A stretch of 64,000 bases of DNA. Origin: Prevotella histicola JCM 15637 = DNF00424 (GTDB lineage: Bacteria > Bacteroidota > Bacteroidia > Bacteroidales > Bacteroidaceae). Positions 1-8,882 of the stretch are shown in pieces; position 1 is the stretch's first letter; each line of letters begins with the position of its first letter. A program made the translations under genes and the position numbers. Under the pieces are notes generated by a model. The model worked only from the letters and a program-made list of their open reading frames with translations, searched no databases and had not been told where the DNA came from. The stretch lies in the NCBI RefSeq assembly GCF_000613925.1, contig NZ_BAJX01000003.1, positions 1 through 64,000 of the forward strand. The letters run 5' to 3'.

Positions 1-64
1 GGACTCGAACCCACGACATTCAGAACCACAATCTGACGCTCTAACCAACTGAACTACATCCACC
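1..64 (-). tRNA. tRNA-His (GTG anticodon), 3' end cut by window edge
   Basis: Read on the minus strand the sequence begins with the acceptor strand GTGGATG, followed by a D arm with GTTCAGTTGGTTAGAGC. The anticodon arm reads CAGATTGTGGTTCTG, which places GTG (His) in the loop, and the T arm starts GTGGGTTCGAGTCC. An extra G at position 64 could be the G-1 typical of tRNA-His. The T-arm 3' strand and acceptor 3' strand lie outside the window. Confidence 0.93.
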
Positions 65-154
65 GTATTTGGTTATTGCTTAAAAGCGAGTGCAAAGGTA
101 CGGGTTTTAAATGAATTGACCAAATAATTCCCGTACTTTTTTTATTTTATCCTT

Positions 155-544
155 TTACTTTGCAGGGGCTACTGGGGCTGTTGGAGCCTGTGTTGCACCA
201 CCTTTCTGTGCAGCAGGAGCAGCTTGTTTCTGCTGACTTGCACCAAAGTTAGGAAGGTTATTAGGGTTGGTTGTATTGCCTTCTGTAGCTGCTTTCTCTA
301 TAACACTCTCATCAGTTGTTGCTGAAGGAGCTACGTAAGCACTTGCTACGCTGATGACAACCATGGCAATAGCTAATCCCCATGTTGCCTTTTCTATGAA
401 ATCTGTGGTCTTGCGGACTCCCATTATGGCATTAGAAGATGAGAAGTTTGATGCGAGACCACCACCCTTTGACTCTTGAATCAATACGATTCCGATCATC
501 ATGAGTGATGCTACCACGATAAGAATAACGAATAACGTGTACAT
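155..544 (-). CDS. secG: Preprotein translocase subunit SecG
   Basis: Small inner-membrane subunit of the SecYEG translocon, which moves unfolded proteins across the membrane. The 129-residue product has a first membrane segment at about residues 3-22, the SecG signature LIQESKGGGL at 21-30, and a second segment at about 53-72. The tail after residue 76 is rich in Ala, Pro and Gln, an extension beyond the core family fold. It lies 10 bp downstream of the TPR-like gene, so it is probably the last gene of the sigma-54 activator - lptE - TPR - secG unit. Confidence 0.95.
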   Translation of the reverse strand: MYTLFVILIVVASLMMIGIVLIQESKGGGLASNFSSSNAIMGVRKTTDFIEKATWGLAIAMVVISVASAYVAPSATTDESVIEKAATEGNTTNPNNLPNFGASQQKQAAPAAQKGGATQAPTAPVAPAK

Positions 545-554
545 TTTTCTTGTT

Positions 555-1328
555 TTATTTTTTACTATTGTTTATTATCAGTTTCTCTAAAAAACGGATT
601 TGGTCTGCAAAGTAACGATTTTTTTTCGGATAAACCAAATTTAATCGCTTAATAATTTCCAATGCTTTAGAATATCTTCCTTGTTTAATATAAATCCTAG
701 CAAGGGTCTCTGTGAAGTAACCAGTATCCTCATTCTCAGCCTCTTCGGCAGAATCAGCTTCTTCAAGTTCGTATTCTGTCTCTTCTTGTAGTGTGATTTT
801 ACCATTTTCTTTGTTGATAAAGTCATCTATAAGTTCCTGACCTTTCAGCTGAGGGATGGTCTCTTGTTTTTGTTCATTCTCACTTTCAAGTAGATAAGCG
901 ACGTAGTCTATAGTTGCATCGGCTGGAGTTGGCTTCCGATGTACTTGTGTATCTGCAGGTATCTCCTCCTCTGGAATTTGCTCAAGGAAGTCATCTATGA
1001 GGGAAGTGGTCCTGTCTTCGTTGGCTTTGAGGTATTCAGTATCTGTTGTTATAGCTTCTTGTGCATTGTTTCCTTTCTGCTTTTGTTGTGGAATTAGCTG
1101 GTAATGAGCTTCTTCTACCAGGTTGAACAATATCTGACGGTCTGCTATATACATTGCTGCACGACGCAATTCTTCGTCGAATGTAGGGTCGTGAAGCAGG
1201 AAGAGATTCTGTAGTAAGAGGATACGTGCTGGCTGATAGTAGGGGTAAAGAGCAAGCAAGCTCCGTAAATCGTACAGAGTTTCTTTGTTCAGGTTTTCTG
1301 GATGGTTAATGAGATAGGCAATATCCAT
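555..1328 (-). CDS. TPR-like cytoplasmic protein of the lptE-secG cluster
   Basis: The 257-residue protein has no signal peptide. The N-terminal 90 residues are helical and hydrophobic-patterned, the middle (about 90-200) is acidic and low in complexity, and the last 50 residues form a TPR-like helix pair around YFTETLARIYIKQGRY and SKALEIIKRLN. I recognise it as the gene usually found between lptE and secG in Bacteroidota, but know no assigned role. The TPR end suggests protein-protein contact, perhaps in envelope biogenesis; that is inference from position only. Confidence 0.8.
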   Translation of the reverse strand: MDIAYLINHPENLNKETLYDLRSLLALYPYYQPARILLLQNLFLLHDPTFDEELRRAAMYIADRQILFNLVEEAHYQLIPQQKQKGNNAQEAITTDTEYLKANEDRTTSLIDDFLEQIPEEEIPADTQVHRKPTPADATIDYVAYLLESENEQKQETIPQLKGQELIDDFINKENGKITLQEETEYELEEADSAEEAENEDTGYFTETLARIYIKQGRYSKALEIIKRLNLVYPKKNRYFADQIRFLEKLIINNSKK

Positions 1329-1373
1329 ATGCTGAGTTAGTGTTGATAAGTGTTGATGTTGTTATGGGATAGC

Positions 1374-1910
1374 TTACCAATTAGCAACTGTTGCATTGAA
1401 AATCTGGTCCGTCAAGTCTTTCACCATCTGTGTTACGAGCTCTTCTTGTACTGAGTTCAGGTTCCTGGTTGTCTCATAACTTGATGTAGCAGTAAACTGA
1501 CGTTCAAAGTCTTCTTTATGGTTCGTATTGTTAGTGAAGCGTACGTTGACAGTGATAGACAGTTCTGTCTGTGCGGAGTAGCCTTCACTTGATACGCTCT
1601 TGTTACGTTGCTGGTATTGGGTTATCTCACCTTCAATCTTTAAGTCACCATTACGTTTAACCTGCTGGAGGCGTGTGTGATTTGCAAAAACGTCTTTTAG
1701 TTGGTTGTTAAACATAGGTCCCATAGGTCCCCAAACGTAGGTTGAGCGGATAGGGAAGTCCGAAATCTGGATGGTATGTACCTTATTATAATCGATACTT
1801 GCGCCATTGAACTTGTAAGATACGCTACATGCAGCCAGCAGGAGCAGGCAGATGGCTGTTACAGTCCACGTTAGATGGCGTGTTGTATTTATGTTTTTTC
1901 CTATCTTCAT
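1374..1910 (-). CDS. lptE: LptE-like LPS-assembly lipoprotein
   Basis: Predicted outer-membrane lipoprotein that plugs the LptD barrel during lipopolysaccharide export. The 178-residue product has a signal peptide ending in the lipobox LAAC (Cys28), followed by CSVSYKFNGASIDY, the typical start of Bacteroidota LptE-like proteins. The C-terminal helix ends DLTDQIFNATVANW. It is 45 bp upstream of the TPR-like gene and 50 bp downstream of the sigma-54 activator. The family is very divergent, so assignment rests on size, lipobox, N-terminal motif and gene order. Confidence 0.85.
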   Translation of the reverse strand: MKIGKNINTTRHLTWTVTAICLLLLAACSVSYKFNGASIDYNKVHTIQISDFPIRSTYVWGPMGPMFNNQLKDVFANHTRLQQVKRNGDLKIEGEITQYQQRNKSVSSEGYSAQTELSITVNVRFTNNTNHKEDFERQFTATSSYETTRNLNSVQEELVTQMVKDLTDQIFNATVANW

Positions 1911-1960
1911 CTTATGTTTGGCTATAGAGGGATAAGTTTTTCCTTATTGTTTTGCTTGTC

Positions 1961-3202
1961 TTAATCGTTTTCTAATCCGTATTGTTTGATGCGTCGATAT
2001 AGTGTTCTGTCACTGATACCAAGCTCTTGTGCAGCCTTTTTCCTGTTGCCGTTATTACGCTCTAAGGCCTTTTCAACCAGAAGTTTGCCTATGTCGTTAA
2101 GGTTAAGGGTCTCTGGTTCGGATATTTCTTCCGCCTCCGCATCCACTATATGTTCGATAGGTTCAGGTGATCTGATGCCTGGTTTAGTCGGAGCAGATGG
2201 TAAATTAGACGTTGTTGGTGCAGCTGCTTGGAAGCCGTTTGCACCGTTGAGTTGTCTGTTTTCCTCTAATTGTTTGCGAACATTGGTCAGATCACGTCGC
2301 AAGTCACTGACATTGCCACGTAACTCATAGAGAATTTTATATAGAATCTCACGCTCACTCTCGTAGCTGTGAGCGCCATTGTTCTGTATGGGGGCCAATT
2401 GTGTGCTGTCTTGATCACGTGGAATGAAGTGCAATATGGTGTCTGCATCAATCTCGCGCTTCTCACTTAAGACAGACATTTGTTCTGTTATGTTCTTTAA
2501 TTGGCGTACATTTCCAGGCCATTTATACTGAAGAAGTATCTGACGTGCTTCATCTGTGAGTGTAATCTTAGGCAATCTGTATTTCTCTGCCATCTGCATT
2601 GCAAAGAGACGGAAGAGTAAAATGATGTCTTCACCACGTTCACGGAGTGGCGGTATTTGGATTGGAATAGTGTTCAAACGGTAAAAAAGATCCTCGCGGA
2701 ACTTACCTTCACTGATGGCTTTGCGCATGTTTACATTGGTTGCAGCGACAATACGGACATCAGTCTTGCGTATTTCTTGTCCTCCAACACGTATATATTC
2801 GCCTGTTTCCAGTACACGAAGCAGTCGCGCTTGCGTTGCCATGGGTAATTCTCCAACCTCATCAAGGAAGATTGTTCCCTTGTTGGCGATGCCAAAATAA
2901 CCCTCACTTTCACCAATAGCACCTGTGAAAGAGCCTTTCTCATGCCCGAACAGTTCACTATCGATAGTCCCTTCAGGGATAGATCCACAGTTTATGGCGA
3001 AATATTTCTCTCTCTTACGTGGCGAGTTGTCATGGATGATACGGGGAATAATCTCCTTACCGACACCACTCTCGCCGATAATCAGTACTGATAAATCTGT
3101 AGGTGCAACTTGAAGGGCAACATCTAATGCTCTGTTAAGCCCATCACAGTTACCTACAATGTTATATCTTTGTTTGATTCTTTGTAGTTCTGTTGTATTC
3201 AT
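1961..3202 (-). CDS. Sigma-54-dependent transcriptional activator, no receiver domain
   Basis: AAA+ activator that would remodel sigma-54 RNA polymerase. I start it at the ATG at 3202 (413 residues); the in-frame extension to 3262 is unlike the family, and a TAAATTTG promoter box at 3211-3218 lies inside it. Walker A is GESGVGKE (about residues 43-50), the sigma-54 contact loop is GSFTGA instead of the usual GAFTGA, and Walker B is GTIFLDEVGELP. A long linker leads to a Fis-type helix-turn-helix (NNGNRKKAAQELGISDRTLY). There is no receiver or GAF domain, so activity is probably not set by phosphorylation. Confidence 0.92.
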   Translation of the reverse strand: MNTTELQRIKQRYNIVGNCDGLNRALDVALQVAPTDLSVLIIGESGVGKEIIPRIIHDNSPRKREKYFAINCGSIPEGTIDSELFGHEKGSFTGAIGESEGYFGIANKGTIFLDEVGELPMATQARLLRVLETGEYIRVGGQEIRKTDVRIVAATNVNMRKAISEGKFREDLFYRLNTIPIQIPPLRERGEDIILLFRLFAMQMAEKYRLPKITLTDEARQILLQYKWPGNVRQLKNITEQMSVLSEKREIDADTILHFIPRDQDSTQLAPIQNNGAHSYESEREILYKILYELRGNVSDLRRDLTNVRKQLEENRQLNGANGFQAAAPTTSNLPSAPTKPGIRSPEPIEHIVDAEAEEISEPETLNLNDIGKLLVEKALERNNGNRKKAAQELGISDRTLYRRIKQYGLEND

Positions 3203-3740
3203 TTGACTGACAAATTTACTTATTATATTTGTAAAAACTGCAACTTTGGCAGACTTTAACAACTTCTTATGTGCACTTTCAGAGGATGGAAAGTCGGTGA
3301 ATGAATCTGCTTAATGGGTCTCTTTGGTCTTAATAGTGTGTGAATCCCAAAAGGAATAAATGCTCTCTTTGTGAAATATTTTCCTAATTGATTTTTAAAA
3401 GGGCGTCTTTTGTGTTGCAAAAGATGCCCTTTTGCAATGTAAAAGGTGCCCTTTTGACGTGTAAAAGGTGCCCTTTTACAATGCAAAACATGCCCTTTTG
3501 AAAGCCTGTTTGTAACTGTTTGGTTTTGTGATAGTTATGAATCCGTAAAAGTCCAATATCTTCCTGTTTTGCTTGTCATGACCTTTTAACTTTTGTAATA
3601 TAGTTTTACTATTGAGGATTATCGTCATTTTACATTCTTTTTAAGCTTCTTGTTGAGGAGGAAACGGGTGGAGGGGATAGCTTTTCGTGGTACACTTTTT
3701 GTGCAATAAGTAATGATTGATAGAATAAATCTTATTGAGT
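3203..3740. other. Divergent intergenic region
   Basis: Lies between the sigma-54 activator (minus) and the FrnE-like gene (plus). It holds the activator promoter near 3211 and a 148-bp palindrome element at 3370-3517. The remainder (3518-3740) is AT-rich and I see no gene in it. Short ORFs crossing the element are products of the repeat. Confidence 0.7.
3370..3517 (-). repeat. 148-bp five-palindrome element, copy 1 (inverted)
   Basis: Five 15-bp units start at 3397, 3419, 3441, 3463 and 3485, an exact 22-bp pitch with 7-bp spacers. Examples are AAAAGGGCGTCTTTT and AAAAGGTGCCCTTTT. Compared with the other four copies it is inverted: the conserved 27-bp end is on the left (3370-3396) and the 18-bp end, whose complement contains GTTACAAACAG, is on the right (3500-3517). 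It sits about 170 bp upstream of the sigma-54 activator start. Confidence 0.93.
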
Positions 3741-4412
3741 ATGAGAGTAATTTATGTATTTGACACCTATTGTGGTTGGTGTTATGGTTTCGAGTCTGTC
3801 TTCTCTAAGTTCTTGAAGAATCACCCCGAGATCTCCCTTGAGATGTATTCTGGAGGATTGTTCGTAGGTGGTGAGACAATAAAAGCTTCTATGTTGGAGC
3901 ATGTTAAGGAATCAAATGCACGTATAACAAGATATTATGGTGTGCCTTTTGGGGACGCTTATGAAAGGCAATTGGCTGCAGGTAATCTGAAGATGGATTC
4001 CGTTAAACCCGCGATAGCTTTTGCATTGGTACGTGAGATGCTTCCAAAAACGCAGTGGGGGGAGTTCATTTATGAAGTCCAAAGGGCATTTTACATAGAT
4101 GGAAAGGATTTAAACGAACCAGAAATCTTTGTAGATATTGCACGGAATCTGGGTGTTGATGCAGATAAATATGCGTCAGAACTGAAAAATAATTGGGACA
4201 ATAAGACTCTCGCAGAGGATGATTTCAAGAAGTCTGATAGTTTTGGTGTAGAGAGTTTCCCAACTCTTTTGATAGAGGTGGATGGTAAATATCATAATCT
4301 TCTGTCGGGTGCAAACACGGTAGAGAAGCTGGAGCAGAACTTCCGCAACTATAGTCAGTTGGGTGAAGGGGATACTGCTCCATCCTGTAAGATTGATGGT
4401 AGTGGGTGTTAA
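3741..4412 (+). CDS. DsbA/FrnE-like thiol oxidoreductase
   Basis: Thioredoxin-fold protein of the DsbA family, FrnE-like subgroup. The active site CGWC is at residues 11-14, directly after the first strand (RVIYVFDTY), and the cis-proline loop is ESFPTLLIEV. There is no signal peptide, so a cytoplasmic disulfide or isomerase role is likely. An upstream in-frame TTG at 3735 exists, but the ATG at 3741 matches the family start and gives 223 residues. The C-terminus carries two more Cys (CKIDGSGC). It is monocistronic and convergent with the flippase-like gene. Confidence 0.88.
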   Translation: MRVIYVFDTYCGWCYGFESVFSKFLKNHPEISLEMYSGGLFVGGETIKASMLEHVKESNARITRYYGVPFGDAYERQLAAGNLKMDSVKPAIAFALVREMLPKTQWGEFIYEVQRAFYIDGKDLNEPEIFVDIARNLGVDADKYASELKNNWDNKTLAEDDFKKSDSFGVESFPTLLIEVDGKYHNLLSGANTVEKLEQNFRNYSQLGEGDTAPSCKIDGSGC

Positions 4413-4428
4413 TGTAATGAATTGAAAA

Positions 4429-4459
4429 AAAAGAGGAAATCATTCAGATTTCCTCTTTT
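4429..4459. terminator. Bidirectional terminator between convergent genes
   Basis: A perfect 13-bp stem, AAAAGAGGAAATC at 4429-4441 with its complement at 4447-4459, and a 5-base loop. Both arms end in A or T runs, so it can stop transcription from either side. It overlaps the last codons of the minus-strand gene ending at 4440. Confidence 0.85.
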
Positions 4460-5441
4460 CCATTTTTATCAGTAACAACCCTATGGCTGTCCATATTAAT
4501 TCGCGTATGCGGACGATTAAAGCAACGAAGACTGCAGCACTTGTACTGAGCCCTAAGCCCGTAACAGACATGAGAAATCCGCCCTCTCTACCGCCTAACT
4601 GTAGCGGAATGAAGAATAACATGTTGGCAAAGAGCGAGGTAAAAGCAAGGATAAGGATACAATCAATGTAGTTAACGCTTGGCATGAGGACCAGAAGAAC
4701 AAAGAAAATCTCCAGTGCACTACATATGCGGCAAGCCAATTCCAGCGATACAACCATCAAGAAAGTACGTGGATTCTGATTGTGTAATGATGCAACTTGC
4801 TGGTCAATAGTGTCCAGTTGTTCCTTATGTTTCTCTATAAAAGGTTCTGCCCATCTCTTGATAAGAGGGAGATGGCGTACTATATTCATCACTCGTACAG
4901 CCAATCCTTTCTTGTAACCAGTGAGGAAGAACCAGATAGCGGACACACAGAACACTCCAACAGCAGTGAGCATAGTGCCCATAAAGAGGTTTATTGGCTG
5001 GGTAAAGATGTAAAGGAATATCGAAAGAAGCCAAAACCAGAAGTGGCTAAAGATATGTGTCATGGCATAGAGCAGTACGGATGATGTGGCACGTTCTGCT
5101 CCAATCTTAGGCGTAAGTTCCATGATGCGATAGGGCTCTCCGCCCATCAGCCCACCGGGAGTTGCATAATTGAGTGCAAATCCAGAGACTGTAACCTTAT
5201 AAAGCCAGTGGAAAGAGACTTTTTTCTTATCTGTTTTATCCTTGGTTTGACTACGAATGATGGTAAACCAAGCAGCTGTATTGAATAGATAAAGGAAAGC
5301 CCATAGGATAACAACAGCGAAGAACCAGTAGCCAGCATGTTGGATATTATGCCATACGTCAGCAAAGTCAAGTTGTGTTATCATGATGATAAGCACAACT
5401 AAACCAAAGATGAAAAAGCCATTTTGATACTTCTTGTTCAT
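4440..5441 (-). CDS. Flippase-like/UPF0104 membrane protein
   Basis: Polytopic inner-membrane protein of 333 residues, of the LPG synthetase transmembrane/YbhN-like superfamily. Segments are seen at about 9-23, 37-62 and several beyond 120. The family signature is [16 protein letters not shown] at residues 90-105. It has only the transmembrane half, without the LPG synthetase catalytic domain, so transport or flipping of a lipid is more likely than aminoacyl transfer; the substrate is unknown. It is the last gene of the minus-strand rlmN - DUF4837 - pdxA-like unit. Confidence 0.83.
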   Translation of the reverse strand: MNKKYQNGFFIFGLVVLIIMITQLDFADVWHNIQHAGYWFFAVVILWAFLYLFNTAAWFTIIRSQTKDKTDKKKVSFHWLYKVTVSGFALNYATPGGLMGGEPYRIMELTPKIGAERATSSVLLYAMTHIFSHFWFWLLSIFLYIFTQPINLFMGTMLTAVGVFCVSAIWFFLTGYKKGLAVRVMNIVRHLPLIKRWAEPFIEKHKEQLDTIDQQVASLHNQNPRTFLMVVSLELACRICSALEIFFVLLVLMPSVNYIDCILILAFTSLFANMLFFIPLQLGGREGGFLMSVTGLGLSTSAAVFVALIVRIRELIWTAIGLLLIKMEKRKSE

Positions 5442-5485
5442 GAACTTCCTTTGCTTTCTCTATACGTTACAGTGAGAACAGCACT

Positions 5486-6613
5486 TTAGTGTGCTTCTTT
5501 CTCGTTTTCAGATTGCGGTGTGCGGTCTTCCCGTTTGCGAGGAATAGCAAAACGAACCTTGTCACTTTCATCTCGTTTCTCCTTATACAACTTTGGTAAA
5601 GGGTTACCCATTGGGGCATCATAGTCAGCTCTGTTGCGGAAAATATCTATGGCTAAATAGATTGCATGACGAAGACTTTGCTCATCAGCAATACCCTTTC
5701 CAGCGATAGACAGGCTATTAGGAAGCTCCGGAGCAGTGCGAACGAGTGGTAATCCGGCGGTGTAATTGATGCCAGGAGATGCTGAAAGTGTCCGGAATGG
5801 AGACAATCCCTGTTCGTAATACATCGCTAATACGCCGTCAAACTCCTCTGCTTCGTTACATCCAAAGAAGGTGTCTGCAGCATAAGGACCGAATGCCTGA
5901 ATGTCTTTCTCTACGAGTTCGTCAATGGCGGGAGCGATAATCTCCATCTCTTCTGAGCCTAGTAGTCCGTTATCTCCAGCCTTTGGGTTTAAGCCAAGTA
6001 GGGCTATGCGAGGGCAAGAGATGCGGAAGTCACGGCGTAAACTTTGGAAAAGTGTCGTCACATTATTGATGATACTCGTCTTAGAGAGCGACTCAGACAC
6101 TTGACGCAGTGGTAGATTACGTGTGGCAAGAGCTACACGTAGCTCGTCGTTTACGAGGATTGACAATCCTTGTCCCTCTGTTTCGAGATGATCTTCTATG
6201 TATCTGCTCTGCCCACTGAAGTGGAATTGGTTGTTGTTATCAATAGGCGCGGTCACTAAAACATCAAAAAGGCCCTTTCTGTAATCCTCCAGTGCACAGT
6301 CAATAGCTCTCAATCCTGCATTACCAGACTCTTCTGAAGGTACACCGAATTCTACTTTTATCTCCTCATCAAAGACAGGTAGCAGGTTGAGTCTGCCTTC
6401 TTGAGCTTCTGAGGCATTATTGATAATCGTAAAGTTTGCCTCTATGTCCAGGGCATTACGGTGATATGTAGCCACCTTTGGTGAGCCATAGATGATAGGA
6501 GTACAGAGTTCTAGCATCTCCGACTCCGCAAAAGTCTTGAATATTAGTTCGTATCCGATTCCGTTTGTATCCCCATGTGTTATCGCCACACGGATCTTTT
6601 TGTTTTCGTTCAT
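5486..6613 (-). CDS. pdxA: PdxA-family protein lacking the metal site
   Basis: By overall sequence this is 4-hydroxythreonine-4-phosphate dehydrogenase (pyridoxal phosphate synthesis): HGDTNGIGYELI near the start, DVLVTAPI at 117-124, and the TAGLPLVRT and AIDIFRNRADY segments. In the characterised enzyme three histidines bind the metal, in motifs like TTH, LNPHAGE and MYHDQG. Here these are ATRN (Asn166), LNPKAGD (Lys211) and MYYEQG (Tyr266). The substrate-binding GHTE is GQSR (Gln135), and the Lys of the PINK motif is absent. The frame is open for 375 residues, so this is divergence rather than decay. It may be inactive as PdxA or do something else. Confidence 0.85.
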   Translation of the reverse strand: MNENKKIRVAITHGDTNGIGYELIFKTFAESEMLELCTPIIYGSPKVATYHRNALDIEANFTIINNASEAQEGRLNLLPVFDEEIKVEFGVPSEESGNAGLRAIDCALEDYRKGLFDVLVTAPIDNNNQFHFSGQSRYIEDHLETEGQGLSILVNDELRVALATRNLPLRQVSESLSKTSIINNVTTLFQSLRRDFRISCPRIALLGLNPKAGDNGLLGSEEMEIIAPAIDELVEKDIQAFGPYAADTFFGCNEAEEFDGVLAMYYEQGLSPFRTLSASPGINYTAGLPLVRTAPELPNSLSIAGKGIADEQSLRHAIYLAIDIFRNRADYDAPMGNPLPKLYKEKRDESDKVRFAIPRKREDRTPQSENEKEAH

Positions 6614-6700
6614 TGCTTTATCTTGTATGAATTTATCTTTTATTATGTCTTTATTTGTCTTTTTCTCTTCAGCTTTTTAGCCTTTATTTCTTTTACTTTT

Positions 6701-7642
6701 TTACCACTTTGCCTTTTTATCTCTTTTGTTTTTAAGAGTATATAGGGCTGCTTCTGCTTTTAGAAGGAGATTCCTTTTTGATTTGTTGGGTGCAAAAACG
6801 AATACTTCAGCAGTGATATCTGTACCTATGGGGTGGTAAGCCACGAAGGGACCACCCATCTCATCGTTCTTCATCTCCCATGTCCCCCAGTTTGTTATGG
6901 ACTTTCCTGGGTTTATATGTACGGTTGTAAGTGATGCAGTTTGCATGTACATACCGTCATGTTCACCTGGTATGTTGATGCGCATAACACTGTCTCTTTG
7001 ATGTTTGAAGTCTATATCTGTTGCCCGATATAGGCATATGTTGACACTGTTGGCACCGTCTTCTTGTGAAAACCAAAGGAAATTCTTTCCTTTTTTACTT
7101 GCTTTCATCTCAGCAGGGATGAGCATTTGCACGCCAAACATCTTCTGAATGGCTTCTTCTGCAGTCTTGTTATGATGGCTTGCAAGTGCTTCTTGTGCTC
7201 TTTCTATCTCGAATTTATTGAGATAGTTGCGCAGTCTGCTTCCGTTTCTCTCCATAAAAAGGCGAAGAACAGTTGTGTTCGGCACTGTAATATGCACAAT
7301 TACTTGCTTCTGAACATCTACATCACGCTCTGTAGTCAGCTGTATATTTTTCCCTTTTTGTGGGTCAATAGTGACCGTAACGATGGCATGTGAGAGACGG
7401 TTTAAGTCGTTCGGCCTCAGTTTTCTTACCTGTATAACATCGAATGATGCCTCTTTCCGTACCAGATCTGGTATTGGAGCACTAAGCGTTTTCGTCACAA
7501 TACTGTCCTGATCGCCTACGACAACCACTTCATAAGGCTTCCCTCCACTGACGGGCTGACCCTTGTTGATATTGCAACTACTCACTGTTAGAAGTAAAGT
7601 GAGCAGTAACAGGCAGGAGAAATATTGTTTACCGACGCTCAT
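6701..7642 (-). CDS. DUF4837 family lipoprotein
   Basis: 313-residue predicted lipoprotein; the signal peptide ends with VSSC (Cys23). The pattern GKPYEVVVVGDQDSI, ITVPNTTVLRLFMERNG and the ending TAEVFVFAPNKSKRNLL match the DUF4837 family of Bacteroidota, of unknown function. It overlaps the end of rlmN by 14 bp and precedes the PdxA-like gene, indicating co-transcription and translational coupling with rlmN. Envelope location is inferred from the lipobox. Confidence 0.85.
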   Translation of the reverse strand: MSVGKQYFSCLLLLTLLLTVSSCNINKGQPVSGGKPYEVVVVGDQDSIVTKTLSAPIPDLVRKEASFDVIQVRKLRPNDLNRLSHAIVTVTIDPQKGKNIQLTTERDVDVQKQVIVHITVPNTTVLRLFMERNGSRLRNYLNKFEIERAQEALASHHNKTAEEAIQKMFGVQMLIPAEMKASKKGKNFLWFSQEDGANSVNICLYRATDIDFKHQRDSVMRINIPGEHDGMYMQTASLTTVHINPGKSITNWGTWEMKNDEMGGPFVAYHPIGTDITAEVFVFAPNKSKRNLLLKAEAALYTLKNKRDKKAKW

Positions 7643-8669
7643 CAGCTATCTTTTTAGCTGTTGATAACAGTCCGCAGGCGGCAAAGATATCCTGTCCGCG
7701 ACTGGCACGGATGGTTGTGAATATCCCATGACGCGTCAGATAATTGCGGAAAACCTCCATTTTTCGGTCGTCACATCCATGCAATGGAATGTTAGGGATA
7801 GGGTGGAAGCGTATCAAATTGATACGACAGTCTAACCCTTTGAGCAGGTTTACGATGCTCTTCGCATGCTCTTCGGAGTCGTTGACATCCTTAAAAACAA
7901 TGTATTCAAATGACAGTCGGCGCTGATGAGAGAAGTCATAGTTGCGTAAAAGTTCCACAATGCTCTCTATGGACATACCTCTTTCTGCTGGCATCAAGGC
8001 TGAACGCTGATCATGGAGTGGTGAGTGTAGACTGATGGCAACGTGACAATCGCTCTCTTCCAAGAATCTTTTAAGTTTCCCTTTTATGCCAACACTGCTG
8101 ACCGTGATACGCTTTGGCGACCAGGCATAGCCGAAGTCGGCAGTCATTATCTCTGTTGTGCGCAACACATTGTCTAGATTGTCCATGGGTTCTCCTTGTC
8201 CCATGAAGACAATGTTCGTCAGTTTGTCACGTTCAGGGAGTGAGTATATTTGGTTAAGGATATCCGTTGCTGACAGACTACCTTCGAAACCTTGCTTTCC
8301 TGTTTGGCAGAATAAGCAGTTCATCTTGCATCCTACTTGTGAAGAAACGCATAGTGTAGCCCGGTCTTCTTCAGGGATGTATACAGTTTCTACAAACTTT
8401 CCGTTGTCAGTTGGAAAGAGATATTTTATCGTTCCGTCCTTAGAATGCTGCGCATCGATGGGAGCTTTGCAACCAATCTCATACGCTGCAGCCAGCTTTT
8501 CGCGGTTAGCCTTTGAAATATTCGTCATCTCGTCAATGCTCTTCACATGTTGTGTATAGAGCCATTTGGCAATCTGTCCACCTGTAAAAGCAGGCATGCC
8601 AAGTGCCTTAGCAGCCTCTTTCAGTTCACCAAGGGTCATTCCTAACAAATATTTCTTCTCACTTTTCAT
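7629..8669 (-). CDS. rlmN: 23S rRNA (adenine-2503-C2)-methyltransferase RlmN
   Basis: Radical-SAM enzyme that methylates C2 of A2503 in 23S rRNA, and A37 of some tRNAs in relatives. The cluster-binding motif CKMNCLFC supplies Cys114, Cys118 and Cys121, and the methyl-carrying Cys is in the C-terminal AACGLL. GQGEPMDNLDNV is the usual SAM-proximal segment. I choose the ATG at 8669 (346 residues). The upstream ATG at 8681 would leave only about 7 nt of leader from the promoter box at 8695-8702. First gene of the operon running to 4440. Confidence 0.95.
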   Translation of the reverse strand: MKSEKKYLLGMTLGELKEAAKALGMPAFTGGQIAKWLYTQHVKSIDEMTNISKANREKLAAAYEIGCKAPIDAQHSKDGTIKYLFPTDNGKFVETVYIPEEDRATLCVSSQVGCKMNCLFCQTGKQGFEGSLSATDILNQIYSLPERDKLTNIVFMGQGEPMDNLDNVLRTTEIMTADFGYAWSPKRITVSSVGIKGKLKRFLEESDCHVAISLHSPLHDQRSALMPAERGMSIESIVELLRNYDFSHQRRLSFEYIVFKDVNDSEEHAKSIVNLLKGLDCRINLIRFHPIPNIPLHGCDDRKMEVFRNYLTRHGIFTTIRASRGQDIFAACGLLSTAKKIADERR

Positions 8670-8694
8670 TCTCGTTCTCAATGTTTTGTTGCTG

Positions 8695-8702
8695 CAAAGA
8701 TA
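8695..8702 (-). promoter_or_regulatory. -7 box of the rlmN operon promoter
   Basis: On the minus strand the sequence reads TATCTTTG, matching the Bacteroidota -7 consensus TAnnTTTG. The predicted transcript start is near 8688, supporting the internal start at 8669. Confidence 0.65.
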
Positions 8703-8770
8703 ACGAAAAATTAGCTAATATACGTGTTTTCTCATGGAGGAATATGCAATATTGCAGTATAAGGCAGCGT

Positions 8771-8874
8771 GATACAGAAAATTACAAAGGCCTTGTAATA
8801 CTTCTACAAGCCTTTGTAATACTATTACAAGCGGCTTGTAATCTTTCTACAAGGCGCTTGTAATTTTCGGTATT
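8771..8874. repeat. Second palindrome array (TACAAG-type), four units
   Basis: Near-palindromic units start at 8783, 8805, 8826 and 8848: TACAAAGGCCTTGTA, TACAAGCCTTTGTA, TACAAGCGGCTTGTA and TACAAGGCGCTTGTA. Spacers are 7 bp, so the pitch is 22, 21 and 22 bp. The array is bracketed by GATACAGAAAAT (8771-8782) and ATTTTCGGTATT (8863-8874), which are inverted copies of each other at 10 of 12 positions. It occupies the space between the rlmN promoter and the DUF6078-like gene. The layout is the same as the 148-bp elements but the sequence is unrelated. Confidence 0.88.
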
Positions 8875-8882
8875 GTGCTCCT

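Noticed and set aside
3256..3486. 76-codon minus-strand ORF across the palindrome element
   Set aside because: Its Lys/Gly/Leu/Phe-rich product is translated repeat units; similar ORFs arise at other copies. No start context or family.
3397..3499. CRISPR-like array
   Set aside because: Units of 15 bp and spacers of 7 bp are far too short, spacers are partly conserved, and no cas genes are in the window.
8681..8863. 60-codon plus-strand ORF over the TACAAG array
   Set aside because: Composed of the rlmN promoter region and the repeats; product has repeated LLQAFV-like units from the array only.
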